Source: Pedobacter chinensis
Lineage (GTDB): Bacteria; Bacteroidota; Bacteroidia; Sphingobacteriales; Sphingobacteriaceae
DNA length: 64,000 bases
Reading direction: 5' to 3'
Assembly (NCBI RefSeq): GCF_003339865.1
Contig: NZ_QPKV01000003.1
Location: forward strand, 744,001-808,000
Positions 34,288 through 43,499 of the stretch are shown here, in pieces; the first letter of the stretch is position 1, and every line of letters begins with the position of its first letter. The position numbers were made by a program, and so were the translations under genes. The notes below the pieces were generated by a model that worked only from the letters and a program-made list of their open reading frames with translations, searched no databases and was not told where the DNA came from.

Positions 34288-35265
34288 ATGCCGAAATTTA
34301 TTTTCATTTTATTCGCGCTTTTACTGTCAGCAAATTTCCTTGCGGCACAAGAAATGCCGGCTAATGTTGATTCGGCATCGGTTGTAAAATATCAATTTCG
34401 AAGATATCGGTTGGATTCGGCAACGCTTGCACGGCAAAAATTCGTAACCGATTCCATGATTAAACACACCTGGGTTTTGCCAGATAGCTTAATTAACAAA
34501 ACTGCTTTTTTGGATAGTGTGGAAAAAGAATACATGTTTCCTTCGCTCGATTTAATCGGCTGGCAAAAGAAATATCAACATCTAAAAAAGAAGGCAAACC
34601 CTTATCAGTTAGGCTCTCAAATTCCAAAAGGAAATGCAGGGCTGTTAGGATTTATTTTTGCAATGCTGGTCATATTTGCTATTCTGAAAAATGCATTCTC
34701 AAAACAACTTTCGGCAATTGTTCAATCGTTTTTTAGTAACAGGGTCTTAAATAACATCAACAAAGAAGATAATCTTTTCAGTTCGTGGCCATTCTTGCTT
34801 TTATTTGTTCAGTTTGGATTTGTTTTCGGCATGTTTTTCTTTTTGGTTGCCCAATGGAGAGATATGTACCAGGCCAAAGAGGGATTTAAATTTTTCTTTA
34901 CCATTTCCATTACCATCATTATTTTTTATGCATTGAAACTTGTTGTTTTAAGGTTTCTGGGCTATTTGTTTAATGTGCAAAAACCGGTGGGCGAATATAT
35001 TTCAATATTGTATTTAAGTTATTTCAATGCATCATTACTTTTTATACCTCTTGTGGTATCATTCGCATTGTCTCCACTTAAATATGGCGAAGTATATATC
35101 GTATTGGCGGTCTTATTGTTAGGTGTAATTTTTGCATTTCAGTTATTAAGGGCCGGAGTTACGATACTTTCTAACAATAAGTTTTCTAGAATGCATTTAT
35201 TTTTGTACTTTTGCGCCCTCGAAATATGTCCTATTTTAATACTAATTAAAACGATAGGATTGTAG
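34288..35265 (+). CDS. DUF4271 membrane protein
   Basis: From the ATG at 34288 the protein has 325 residues. It starts with a signal peptide (KFIFILFALLLSANFLAAQ), has a soluble region of ~90 residues (YQFRRYRLDSATLARQKFV), then six or seven membrane spans, the usual DUF4271 layout, including FGMFFFLVAQW and KYGEVYIVLAVLLL. Function is unknown; in Bacteroidota it is commonly next to uroporphyrinogen-III synthase, as here (13-bp gap). The pair suggests a link to heme or envelope biogenesis, but that is inference. Confidence 0.88.
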   Translation: MPKFIFILFALLLSANFLAAQEMPANVDSASVVKYQFRRYRLDSATLARQKFVTDSMIKHTWVLPDSLINKTAFLDSVEKEYMFPSLDLIGWQKKYQHLKKKANPYQLGSQIPKGNAGLLGFIFAMLVIFAILKNAFSKQLSAIVQSFFSNRVLNNINKEDNLFSSWPFLLLFVQFGFVFGMFFFLVAQWRDMYQAKEGFKFFFTISITIIIFYALKLVVLRFLGYLFNVQKPVGEYISILYLSYFNASLLFIPLVVSFALSPLKYGEVYIVLAVLLLGVIFAFQLLRAGVTILSNNKFSRMHLFLYFCALEICPILILIKTIGL

Positions 35266-35278
35266 CAGGAAAAGGAAA

Positions 35279-36049
35279 ATGCAAGAAAAGAACGACTCTA
35301 GAATTCGCAAAGTGAAAAGTATTTTGGTTACTTTACCAAAACCTGAAACAGAAAAATCTCCTTATTACGATTTGGCTAAAAAGCACAACTTAAAAGTTGA
35401 TTTCAGATCTTTTATTCACGTAGAAGGCGTGCCAGCAAGGGACTTTAGAAAAGACAAGATCAACCTTGCCGATTTTACAGCTGTAATTTTTACAAGCCGT
35501 AATGCCGCAGATCATTTTTTCAGAATTTGTGAAGAAATGCGTTATGATGTTCCGGCAGAGCTTAAATATTTCTGCCTGTCTGAAACGATAGCACTATATC
35601 TTCAAAAATATATCCAGTACAGAAAACGTAAAATTTTCTTTGGCAAACAAACAGCTGCAGATTTAGCTGAAGTGTTAAAAAAACACGCAAACGAGAAGTT
35701 TTTATACCCTTGTTCTGATGTGGCTACTGAAGATACAATGAAGTTTCTGGAAAAAAGTGGTTACGACTTTACACCGGCTGTACTTTTCAGAACGGTGGTA
35801 AGTGATCTTTCGGATCTGGCTGAAGTGTTTTATGACGTAATTGCTTTCTTCAGTCCGTCAAGTATTCAATCACTTTTTAAAAATTTCCCGGATTTTAAGC
35901 AAAATAATACCCGTATTGCAGCATTTGGAACCAATACAAGTAAAGCCTGTACAGATATGGATCTGATTGTTGATATAGCAGCACCAACCCCCGGTGTTCC
36001 ATCTATGACAATGGCTATTGAGAACTACATCAAGGTATCTAATAAATAA
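35279..36049 (+). CDS. hemD: Uroporphyrinogen-III synthase-like protein (HemD family)
   Basis: The 256-residue protein fits the HemD two-domain fold: KSILVTLPKPETEKSPYYDLA at the start, DFTAVIFTSRNAADHFF (about 61-77), KFLYPCSDVATED, and VIAFFSPSSIQSLFKNFPDF near the end of domain 2. HemD cyclises hydroxymethylbilane to uroporphyrinogen III in heme and cobalamin synthesis. The family is poorly conserved in sequence, so the enzymatic call is probable rather than certain. It is preceded by DUF4271 and closed by a perfect 14-bp-stem terminator. Confidence 0.87.
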   Translation: MQEKNDSRIRKVKSILVTLPKPETEKSPYYDLAKKHNLKVDFRSFIHVEGVPARDFRKDKINLADFTAVIFTSRNAADHFFRICEEMRYDVPAELKYFCLSETIALYLQKYIQYRKRKIFFGKQTAADLAEVLKKHANEKFLYPCSDVATEDTMKFLEKSGYDFTPAVLFRTVVSDLSDLAEVFYDVIAFFSPSSIQSLFKNFPDFKQNNTRIAAFGTNTSKACTDMDLIVDIAAPTPGVPSMTMAIENYIKVSNK

Positions 36050-36080
36050 TACGACCTATAATTTATTTTAAGTCAATACA

Positions 36081-36123
36081 ATAAAAGCGTAACTTTGCTG
36101 TTATAAGAGAGTTACGCTTTTAT
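36081..36123 (+). terminator. Strong hairpin terminator after hemD
   Basis: ATAAAAGCGTAACT (36081-36094) and AGTTACGCTTTTAT (36110-36123) are perfect complements, flanked by A and T runs, so it may act in both directions. Confidence 0.85.
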
Positions 36124-36273
36124 TTTGATAAAAATATTATATGGTAAAGGGTTAAAAACCACCATAGTATTCCTTTAAACAAACGATTTCATGTAAAATA
36201 TTTGCAATTGTTGATAATTTCAATGATTTTTGATAAAATTGCTCATAATCGTGCTTGGCACACTATAAAAAAT

Positions 36274-37599
36274 ATGAAGAAAATCTACCTTCTAGCTATT
36301 GCGGGTATAACTGTATTGCTAGCAAGTTGTGGTCACGGTGGCCAGGGCGAGCTAGTGGGTGCCTATAACCGGAAATTCAGAAATAACAGAATACCATTAG
36401 GCATGGTTTATATTCCGCCAGGTCATACACCACTCGGAGGATCTGATGAAGATATTACCTTTTCTCAAAATGGACCAAGCAGAATGACTACCATTCCTGC
36501 TTTTTTCATGGACCAGACTGAAATTTCTAATGCAGAGTATCGTCAATTCACCAATTGGGTCCGCGATTCTATAGCAATTGCCATGATGGGAAATCCTCAA
36601 CAGTTTATGATTACTCCACGCGGTAATGCTGCAGCAGCGGTTGGTGGCGAAAGATATATTGATTGGAGAAAAGTTGGTACGAACGGTGTTAATATTTGGC
36701 GAAACAGAGGTAGAAATGGTGCTGGTGCACAAGCCAGTCAACTAGATGGTATGTATTATTCTGGTTTAGATGCACTTCCCGGAAAGAAAGAACTTGACGT
36801 TCGTAAATTCGAGTATACATACGCTGAGTTAAATATGGATAAAGCTGCTCTTGGACATAAAGATCCAAATAGCAAACGCCAGGATTATATCGATAGATAT
36901 ACTGTTGCGATTTACCCTGATACAATGGTTTGGAAAACTGATTATTCATATTCAATGAATGATCCAATGGTACGTGCTTATTACAATCACCCTTCGTATG
37001 ATGATTATCCTGTTGTGGGCGTAAGCTGGGAGCAAGCCAAAGCGTTTTCTCATTGGAGAACCAGATTATATGACGGTGTTGCTGCTGCCAGAAGAATGCC
37101 TGTTGGATCAAGATCTGATTACAGATTACCGGCAGAAACTGAATTTGAATATGCTGCAAGAGGCGGTAACACAAAAACAAAATATCCTTGGGGAGGTCCT
37201 TATATCAGAAATACTAAAGGATGTTTGCAAGCTAACTTTAAACCTGGTCGTGGAGATTACTCAAGCGATGGTGGTATTTACACTGTTGGTGTAAGATCAT
37301 ATTTTCCTAATGATTATGGTTTATACAATATGGCAGGTAATGTTTCAGAATGGACAATTACAGCGTATAATAAAGGTGCGGCTCCGTTGTTACACGATTT
37401 AAGCCCAAACTTTACTTATGATGCAGGTCCTAATGACAGCAAATACAAAAAGCGTAAAGTAGTTAAAGGCGGATCATGGAAAGACACTGGTTATTTCCTT
37501 CAAAATGCAGTATCAACATACGAATATCAGGATACACAAAGATCGTACATTGGCTTTAGATGCGTTTCATCTTATCCGGGTACTGACTTGAGGAATTAA
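36274..37599 (+). CDS. gldK: GldK, T9SS/gliding outer-membrane ring lipoprotein
   Basis: From the ATG at 36274 the protein has 441 residues and a lipoprotein signal (MKKIYLLAIAGITVLLASCG, lipobox LLASC). The longer frame from 36202 would bury this signal and is rejected. The body is a formylglycine-generating-enzyme-like (FGE-sulfatase) domain: IPPGHTPLGGSDED, FFMDQTEISNAEYRQF, YPVVGVSWEQAKAFSHWR, RLPAETEFEYAARGG and GNVSEWT. Together with GldN it forms the periplasmic ring of the T9SS. It is the first gene of gldK-L-M-N, 42 bp before gldL. Confidence 0.96.
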   Translation: MKKIYLLAIAGITVLLASCGHGGQGELVGAYNRKFRNNRIPLGMVYIPPGHTPLGGSDEDITFSQNGPSRMTTIPAFFMDQTEISNAEYRQFTNWVRDSIAIAMMGNPQQFMITPRGNAAAAVGGERYIDWRKVGTNGVNIWRNRGRNGAGAQASQLDGMYYSGLDALPGKKELDVRKFEYTYAELNMDKAALGHKDPNSKRQDYIDRYTVAIYPDTMVWKTDYSYSMNDPMVRAYYNHPSYDDYPVVGVSWEQAKAFSHWRTRLYDGVAAARRMPVGSRSDYRLPAETEFEYAARGGNTKTKYPWGGPYIRNTKGCLQANFKPGRGDYSSDGGIYTVGVRSYFPNDYGLYNMAGNVSEWTITAYNKGAAPLLHDLSPNFTYDAGPNDSKYKKRKVVKGGSWKDTGYFLQNAVSTYEYQDTQRSYIGFRCVSSYPGTDLRN

Positions 37600-37641
37600 A
37601 ACCAAACAATCTAAATACTAAAAGAAAAACATTAAAATTTT

Positions 37642-38448
37642 ATGGCAGCAAAAAAAACACCAAGATGGTTGAATCCAGCAATTTCATTCGGAGCTAGTAT
37701 TGTAATTATTGGAGCGTTATGCAAAATCCTTCACATTGGCGGGATTTTCGGGAACTATGCAATTGGAATTGGATTAGGTGTTGAAGCTATTTTATTTGCT
37801 TTAACGGGATTTTACCCACCAGAACCTGAACCAGCATGGGATAGAGTTTACCCAGAATTAAGGGAGGATTTTAAAGGTGAATTACCAACTGCGTCGGCGA
37901 GACCTGCTACAGCTGTTTCTGCAGGTAATACAGCCGCATTAGATAAATTGTTATCTGATGCTAAAATCGGTCCTGAATTAATTGAAAGCTTAGGTGCCGG
38001 CTTACGTACATTTGGCGATAAAGTAGCTACAATTTCAAACGTTGCTGATGCATCTACCGCTACAAATGAGTTCACTGGAAAAGTAAAAACAGCTTCTACC
38101 AGTTTTGATAATTTAAGTGCGGCATTTGATAATGCTACTCAAAATTTGAAAGCAATGGGCGAAAGCAATGTAGATTCTCAGGCTTATCACGATCAGGTTA
38201 ACAACCTGGCTAAAAACTTATCAGCATTAAATGCAGTGTATGAATTAGAGTTACAGGATTCCAGCGCACATTTAAAATCGATGAATAGATTCTATTCTAA
38301 TTTATCACTTACCATGCAAAACTTTAACGAATCAATGGAAGATTCGAAACAGTTTAAGGAAGAGGTAAATAAATTAGCTAAAAACTTATCATCATTAAAT
38401 GCAATTTATGGTAATATGCTTTCGGCTATGAATGGCCCACGTGTATAA
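37642..38448 (+). CDS. gldL: GldL, T9SS motor inner-membrane subunit
   Basis: The 268-residue protein has two transmembrane helices near the N-terminus (about 13-30 and 38-57), with E48 in GIGLGVEAI and H31 in CKILHIGG, positions that fit the proton-channel residues reported for GldL. A long coiled-coil cytoplasmic part follows, with an internal duplication around VNNLAKNLSALNAVYELEL and VNKLAKNLSSLNAIYGNML. GldL with GldM forms the proton-driven rotary motor that powers secretion and gliding. It lies directly between gldK and gldM. Confidence 0.96.
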   Translation: MAAKKTPRWLNPAISFGASIVIIGALCKILHIGGIFGNYAIGIGLGVEAILFALTGFYPPEPEPAWDRVYPELREDFKGELPTASARPATAVSAGNTAALDKLLSDAKIGPELIESLGAGLRTFGDKVATISNVADASTATNEFTGKVKTASTSFDNLSAAFDNATQNLKAMGESNVDSQAYHDQVNNLAKNLSALNAVYELELQDSSAHLKSMNRFYSNLSLTMQNFNESMEDSKQFKEEVNKLAKNLSSLNAIYGNMLSAMNGPRV

Positions 38449-38491
38449 TTATCTAGTTTTTAATTTTTAAAAAAGGAAAGCTACATAACAC

Positions 38492-40027
38492 ATGGCAGGC
38501 GGAAAAGAAACAACAAGGCAGCGGATGATCAATATCATGTATTTGGTATTGTTGGCTATGCTTGCCTTAAACGTATCAGATACAATTTTAGATGCATTCA
38601 AAAACATTAATGATAGTTTGGATACCTCTAAAAACAATGTGAATACCAGTATTGATCAACTATTTACTGCGTTCGAAAACTCTAAACTCAAAGAAGAACC
38701 AGCACGTGCTCAACCTATTTATGACAAGGCAAAACAAGCAAAAGCCGCTGCTGATGATTTGAATAACTATATTGAAGGCATTAAAAAAGAATTTACTCAG
38801 GCAGGAGATGGTATCGATCCGGAAACCGATGATTTAGTAAACAGATCTAATCAGGATATTGCTCAAAATATCATGATCAACCAAAGAAAGGCCGATGAGT
38901 TAAAAAAGAGAATAAACGCAACCCGCGAGAAGTTAATCTCATTATTGGATCCTGCCGATAGAGCAGCAGTTGCTTTTTCTCTTGAAGCTAAAGATCCTGT
39001 AAGAAAAAGAAAAGGTAACTGGCAGGAAACTTATTTTGGTGAAGGAACACCATTAACAGCTGCAATGACTATTTTAACTAAATTGCAAACAGATACAAAA
39101 AATGCTGAAGCAGAAGTTGTTAAAAAGTTGTTCGGAAATATGGATAAAGCACAGGTTAACTTAGACCAGTTTGCGGCTGTAGCGGTTGCACCAACTTCTT
39201 ATGTTATCCAGGGCCAGCCATATACTGCTGAAGTTTTTTTAACAGCAAGTGATTCAAGATCAACTCCGGATATTACTGTTAATGGAAACAAATTGTCAGT
39301 TAAGGATGGGAAAGGAACATATACCGGTGGAACAGGCAGTGTAGGTGAGTTTACCTGGGTGGGTACTATTCGCGTTCGTCAAACTGATGGTCAAATAAAA
39401 GAGTATAAAACCCAGCCTCAGAAATATCAGGTAGCAAAACCTTCTGCCAATGTTTCTTCAGATAAGATGAATGTAATCTATGCAGGGATTGCTAATCCAT
39501 TTTCAGTTTCTGCCGCAGGTTTTCCATTGGAAACGGTAAATGCAAACGCAACAGGTGCTTCAATGAGTAAAATAGGAGCAGGAAAATATAATGTTATTGC
39601 CGATGGAAGTAAAGTTGGTAGTGAAGTAACCATTAATGTTTCTGCCTTAAATGCAGGTAAAACGGTTTCTTTGGGTAGTACCAAATTTAGAGTAAAAGCC
39701 ATTCCTGCGCCAGTGGCTAAAGTTGGTGGAAGAGCAGGTGGAGACATTGCTTCTGTACAGTTAAAAAGCGAATCGGAAATTGAAGCGGATCTGGATGATT
39801 TCCCTTTCGATGTTAAATTTAAGATCCAACGTTATAAATTAACGATTATTAAACCACGTTCAGACGCGGTTACCATTGCCGGAAGCGGTGGAAGTTTTGC
39901 TGGCGCTGTTAAAGGTGCTATGAACTCCATTACTCCCGGAACGAGAGTATTTTTTGAAGATATTGTTTCTGTAGGACCAGATGGTCGTCAGAGAATTTTA
40001 CCTTCATTAGCATTTAGTGTTAAATAA
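38492..40027 (+). CDS. gldM: GldM, T9SS motor periplasmic shaft subunit
   Basis: The 511-residue protein has one N-terminal transmembrane helix (INIMYLVLLAMLALNVS, about 12-28), then a helical D1 domain (about 35-220) and beta-rich D2-D4 domains ending FFEDIVSVGPDGRQRILPSL. GldM dimers span the periplasm and couple GldL rotation to the GldK/N ring. The stop at 40027 lies 7 bases before the gldN ATG at 40035. Confidence 0.96.
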   Translation: MAGGKETTRQRMINIMYLVLLAMLALNVSDTILDAFKNINDSLDTSKNNVNTSIDQLFTAFENSKLKEEPARAQPIYDKAKQAKAAADDLNNYIEGIKKEFTQAGDGIDPETDDLVNRSNQDIAQNIMINQRKADELKKRINATREKLISLLDPADRAAVAFSLEAKDPVRKRKGNWQETYFGEGTPLTAAMTILTKLQTDTKNAEAEVVKKLFGNMDKAQVNLDQFAAVAVAPTSYVIQGQPYTAEVFLTASDSRSTPDITVNGNKLSVKDGKGTYTGGTGSVGEFTWVGTIRVRQTDGQIKEYKTQPQKYQVAKPSANVSSDKMNVIYAGIANPFSVSAAGFPLETVNANATGASMSKIGAGKYNVIADGSKVGSEVTINVSALNAGKTVSLGSTKFRVKAIPAPVAKVGGRAGGDIASVQLKSESEIEADLDDFPFDVKFKIQRYKLTIIKPRSDAVTIAGSGGSFAGAVKGAMNSITPGTRVFFEDIVSVGPDGRQRILPSLAFSVK

Positions 40028-40034
40028 GAAGAAG

Positions 40035-40946
40035 ATGAAAAGGATTGTAAGCATTATTGTTTTAGCTTTATTCGCTACGTTGGCCTTTGCACAAAATAAA
40101 CCAACAAGGTTAGCTCCGAAAACAGCCACACCAGTAACACAGACGCCTGTTACAGATACTGTTCCGGCTCCAGTTAAAACAGCTAAGAAAAAGCTGAAAG
40201 TTCCGCCAAAAGATGGTTTCTATGCCCGTAAAGATATAGATAGCACAGAAATGGTTCCTTTAGCTGATGTACGTGAAGAAGATGTGTTTTACGCTAAACG
40301 CATCTGGAGAGAAATTGATTTAAGAGATACCGTAAATTCTGCTTTGAAATCTCCGAAATCTAGATTGATTGATGTGTTAATAGCAGCGATTAAATCAGAG
40401 GAATTAACAGCCTATTCTCCAATAGACAGTGTGCTGAATGAGGATGATGCATTTAACAATCCAATGAGTGCAGATTCTGCTGCCAGATCAGCTTTAGGTA
40501 CTGCTGAAGTTTCAAACAATAAAACAGGTACAGTAACCACTGTTGTTAATGATTTCAATCCTGAGTTGTTTTTGAAGTTCAGAATAAAGGAAGATTGGAT
40601 TTTTGATGTTAAACGTTCAATTTTTGAACCTCGTATAGTAGGTATTGCTCCATTGAAATTTAATGAAGTTTCTAAACAATGGCAACCGGTTTTCTGGGTA
40701 TACTATCCTGAGGCAAGAGAAATCCTGACCAAGAAGCGTTTGATCAATACCAATAATGATGCTTCTACTTTAAGCTTTGATGATTTCTTTATCCGTCGCT
40801 TATTTAGCAGTTACATTGTAAAAGAATCAAATCCGGGTGATAATAAAATCAGAGATATTATTACTGATCCAAGAGAAAGGTTGTATGAATCAGAAAGAAT
40901 AAAAAAATCTGTTCTCGATTACGAACAAGGACTTTGGGAATATTAA
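40035..40946 (+). CDS. gldN: GldN, T9SS periplasmic ring protein
   Basis: From the ATG at 40035 the protein has 303 residues and a signal peptide (KRIVSIIVLALFATLAFAQ). A GTTxPxP-like spacer with many Thr/Pro/Lys follows, then the GldN domain: AKRIWREIDLRDTVN, SRLIDVLIAAIKS, FRIKEDWIFDV, FWVYYPEAREIL and SFDDFFIRRLFSSYIVKESN. The frame open from 40017 adds six residues inside the end of gldM and is not preferred. A long perfect terminator closes the operon. Confidence 0.95.
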   Translation: MKRIVSIIVLALFATLAFAQNKPTRLAPKTATPVTQTPVTDTVPAPVKTAKKKLKVPPKDGFYARKDIDSTEMVPLADVREEDVFYAKRIWREIDLRDTVNSALKSPKSRLIDVLIAAIKSEELTAYSPIDSVLNEDDAFNNPMSADSAARSALGTAEVSNNKTGTVTTVVNDFNPELFLKFRIKEDWIFDVKRSIFEPRIVGIAPLKFNEVSKQWQPVFWVYYPEAREILTKKRLINTNNDASTLSFDDFFIRRLFSSYIVKESNPGDNKIRDIITDPRERLYESERIKKSVLDYEQGLWEY

Positions 40947-40987
40947 AACACAAAGGCTTCGATTTTTCATCGAAGCCTTTGTGTTTT
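40945..40987 (+). terminator. Terminator of the gldKLMN operon
   Basis: AAAACACAAAGGCTTCGAT (40945-40963) and ATCGAAGCCTTTGTGTTTT (40969-40987) are perfect complements around a TTTTC loop, a 19-bp stem. Confidence 0.9.
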
Positions 40988-40992
40988 AATAA

Positions 40993-41091
40993 GAGTCGTC
41001 ATTGCGAGGAACGAAGCAATCTCCTACTACTTTAGGTTTTGATAACTGCGAATGCATTAAGATTGCTTCGTTCCTCAGCAATGACGATTGT
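40993..41091. repeat. REP-like inverted element between gldN and uvrC
   Basis: GTCGTCATTGCGAGGAACGA (40995 on) with AGCAATCTCCTAC faces AAGATTGCTTCGTTCC and TCAGCAATGACGA (to 41089), a long imperfect stem lying between two convergent genes. Confidence 0.8.
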
Positions 41092-41096
41092 CTTAT

Positions 41097-42899
41097 TTAC
41101 TCCACTTTAAAATATTCCTGCAAAGTTAACATCTGCTTTTTATTCAAAACCTCTGCTAATTCTTTCTCTGTAGCCTCACGTATTTTCTTAACCGATTTAA
41201 AGTGTTTTAACAATTTATCGGCAGTTGTTTTACCAATGCCCTCAATTTGTTCCAGTTCTGTTTTAAGCGTTCCCTGATCGCGTTTTTTCCGATGAAAGGT
41301 AATGCCAAATCGATGTGCTTCATCACGTAATTGCTGGATTACCTTAAGTGTTTCCGATTTTTTATCAAGATACAATGGAAAAGAATCTCCAGGATAAAAT
41401 AATTCTTCAAGTCTTTTAGCAATTCCGATCACAGTTACCCTGTTTTCTATTCCTAATAACTTTAAACTCTTCATAGCCGATGAAAGCTGGCCTTTACCGC
41501 CATCAATAATAATCAGTTGCGGCAAAGGCTGGTCTTCATCAAGCATTCTTTTATAGCGACGGAAAACAGCCTCTTCCATGGTGGCAAAATCATTCGGGCC
41601 TTCAACGGTTTTCACATTGAAATGGCGATAATCTTTTTTTGAAGGTTTTGCATCCTTAAAAACCACAATTGCTGAAACAGGATATTTCCCCTGAAAGTTA
41701 GAGTTATCAAAGCACTCGATATGTTTCGGTAATTGCGTTAAACGTAAATCCTTTTGCATGGTGGTTAAAATGCGGTCAGTTCTTAAATCAGGATTTAGTT
41801 TTTCGTATTGATTTAATTTCTCTTTTTTAAAGAACAACACATTCTTTTGCGATAGCTCTAAAAGTTTCTTTTTCTCGCCCAGCTTAGGAACAGTGAACTT
41901 TAGGTTTTCATCTTCTAAAGAAAGTTCAAACGGAACAATGATTTCTTTTGAGGTACTGTTGAATTTCGTTCTGAACTCCAGCATTGCAGTGATCAAAAGC
42001 TCATCATCACTCTCATCCAGTTGTTTTTTTATTTCGATGGTTTGTGTTTGAATGATTGTGCCATTCATCACTTTCAGGTAGTTTACAAAAGCATACCTTT
42101 CATCTGATGCAATACTCACAACATCAACATTGGTGATGGCGCTGTTAACCACAGTCGATTTACTCTGGTATTTTTCCAGAACCTGTAACTTACGTGAATA
42201 TTGATGAGCCAGTTCAAAATTTAACTCTTCAGAAGCGGTTTTGATAATTCCCTTCACATCACGAATAACATTGCCAATTTTACCATTTAAAATTTCCTTG
42301 ATTTCTGCAATATTCCTATCGTAATCACTTTCCGTTTGATAAGCCTGGCAAGGTCCCTTGCAATTTCCGATTTGATATTCCAGGCAAACCTTGAATTTCC
42401 CTTCAGCAATGTTTTTCTCATTTAAGGGCAGGTTACAGGTTCTTAAAGGATAGGTTTCTTTGATTAAATCTAAAATGGTGTGCATCATCCCTATTGAACC
42501 ATAAGGACCAAAATAGGTAGAACCATCTTTAATCACTTTTCTTGTCCAGTAAATTCTGGGATATTGTTCATTCTTAACAATAATCCACGGATAAGTTTTA
42601 TCATCCTTTAAATTGATGTTAAACTTGGGTTGGTGCTTTTTAATTAAGCTATTTTCAAGCAGCCAGGCATCAATTTCCGTATCTACAATGGTAAACGTTA
42701 TCTTCCTGATCTTAGAAACCAGTACTCTTGTTTTGCCATTAAACTGCTGTCTGTCACTATTGAAATAGGAGCCCACGCGATTGCGAAGGTCTTTTGCCTT
42801 TCCAATATACATCAGCTTCCCATCTGCATCCCAGTATTGGTAAACGCCTGGTTTATGCGGAATGGCTGTTAATGCTGTTTTATGGTCGAAACTGCTCAT
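41097..42899 (-). CDS. uvrC: Excinuclease ABC subunit C
   Basis: UvrC makes the two incisions around DNA lesions in nucleotide excision repair. The 600-residue protein has the GIY-YIG nuclease (about 15-95, KPGVYQYWDADGKLMYIGKA), a cysteine-rich stretch (CLEYQIGNCKGPC, about 171-183), a UVR motif (about 205-240), the RNase H-like second nuclease (ECFDNSNFQGKYPVSAIVVF; LIIIDGGKGQL; DEAHRFGITFH) and a C-terminal helix-hairpin-helix (QIEGIGKTTADKLLKHF). Length is normal. A truncated toxin gene ends 29 bp upstream. Confidence 0.97.
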   Translation of the reverse strand: MSSFDHKTALTAIPHKPGVYQYWDADGKLMYIGKAKDLRNRVGSYFNSDRQQFNGKTRVLVSKIRKITFTIVDTEIDAWLLENSLIKKHQPKFNINLKDDKTYPWIIVKNEQYPRIYWTRKVIKDGSTYFGPYGSIGMMHTILDLIKETYPLRTCNLPLNEKNIAEGKFKVCLEYQIGNCKGPCQAYQTESDYDRNIAEIKEILNGKIGNVIRDVKGIIKTASEELNFELAHQYSRKLQVLEKYQSKSTVVNSAITNVDVVSIASDERYAFVNYLKVMNGTIIQTQTIEIKKQLDESDDELLITAMLEFRTKFNSTSKEIIVPFELSLEDENLKFTVPKLGEKKKLLELSQKNVLFFKKEKLNQYEKLNPDLRTDRILTTMQKDLRLTQLPKHIECFDNSNFQGKYPVSAIVVFKDAKPSKKDYRHFNVKTVEGPNDFATMEEAVFRRYKRMLDEDQPLPQLIIIDGGKGQLSSAMKSLKLLGIENRVTVIGIAKRLEELFYPGDSFPLYLDKKSETLKVIQQLRDEAHRFGITFHRKKRDQGTLKTELEQIEGIGKTTADKLLKHFKSVKKIREATEKELAEVLNKKQMLTLQEYFKVE

Positions 42900-42928
42900 G
42901 TAAATAAGAAGAGCAAAAATGTTATAAA

Positions 42929-43186
42929 TTAATGACTGAGTTTGAAATTTTCTATAAGCTCAATAGATTTTTGGGATATTAAACTGTCAAAATGTATAAC
43001 ATCGTAATATTTAATTTTTTTCTTCATCTGAGCAAGCTCAATTTTATTTCCCATACCTTGTAACAGTTCCATTGTTGTAACTGAAGAAAGTAAAATGTTT
43101 TTAAAGCCGATTTCCTCCAGTGCTTCAATGGTTCTGGAGTTTCCGTTAAAAGCGTGTATGAATATGTTGGTGTCACACAAGATCAT
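42929..43186 (-). pseudogene. PIN-domain toxin (VapC-type), truncated after 85 residues
   Basis: The frame encodes the first two thirds of a VapC-like PIN domain: MILCDTNIFIHAFNG with the first catalytic Asp (D5), and SSVTTMELLQGMGNK with the Glu (E40). It stops after IELIENFKLSH. Complete VapC proteins of this type have ~125-135 residues, with a further DAIIAA-type motif and a last Asp. No continuation is seen in any frame before uvrC starts 29 bp on, so the tail has been deleted. RNase activity is therefore unlikely. The antitoxin gene lies 2 bp upstream. Confidence 0.8.
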
Positions 43187-43188
43187 AA

Positions 43189-43428
43189 CTACTTTTTACG
43201 ATCCCAAGATTTAATTCTTATTTCTTCAATGCTTTTTGGTGCATCTTTCCAAATGCCAAAAAGCTCTTTTGGGTTAAGTTCTTTATTCCCCTTAGATATG
43301 TTCAGTTCAGAATTATTCTGCAACGAGATAATTTTGATGTTGTCCAATTTCATTATTTGAAATAAAGAAAGGAGTTTTTCCATTTCATCAAAATCTGATA
43401 TTTCCAATGTAACTTTCATATATTTCAA
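43189..43428 (-). CDS. Antitoxin partner of the truncated PIN toxin
   Basis: The 79-residue protein has an N-terminal hydrophobic strand/helix region (KVTLEISDFDEMEKLLSLF) and the C-terminal toxin-binding tail LFGIWKDAPKSIEEIRIKSW-DRKK, typical of Bacteroidota PIN-toxin antitoxins. It is intact and overlaps nothing; the toxin gene begins 2 bp after its stop. Its start could be 43428 or the second Met (43419). A -7 element precedes it. With the toxin broken, it may now only act as an orphan antitoxin or regulator. Confidence 0.75.
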   Translation of the reverse strand: MKYMKVTLEISDFDEMEKLLSLFQIMKLDNIKIISLQNNSELNISKGNKELNPKELFGIWKDAPKSIEEIRIKSWDRKK

Positions 43429-43438
43429 ATTTCCAGTA

Positions 43439-43446
43439 CAAATTTA
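43439..43446 (-). promoter_or_regulatory. Bacteroidota -7 element of the antitoxin-toxin pair
   Basis: The minus strand reads TAAATTTG, ending 10 bases before the ATG at 43428, which predicts a very short leader. Confidence 0.5.
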
Positions 43447-43499
43447 ATATTTATATCCTATAGTTCGATGGAAACTTCCTGTAGCCAGATCGAGAAAGG

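Noticed and set aside
36202..36273. Upstream start of gldK
   Set aside because: It would place 24 polar residues before the lipoprotein signal peptide.
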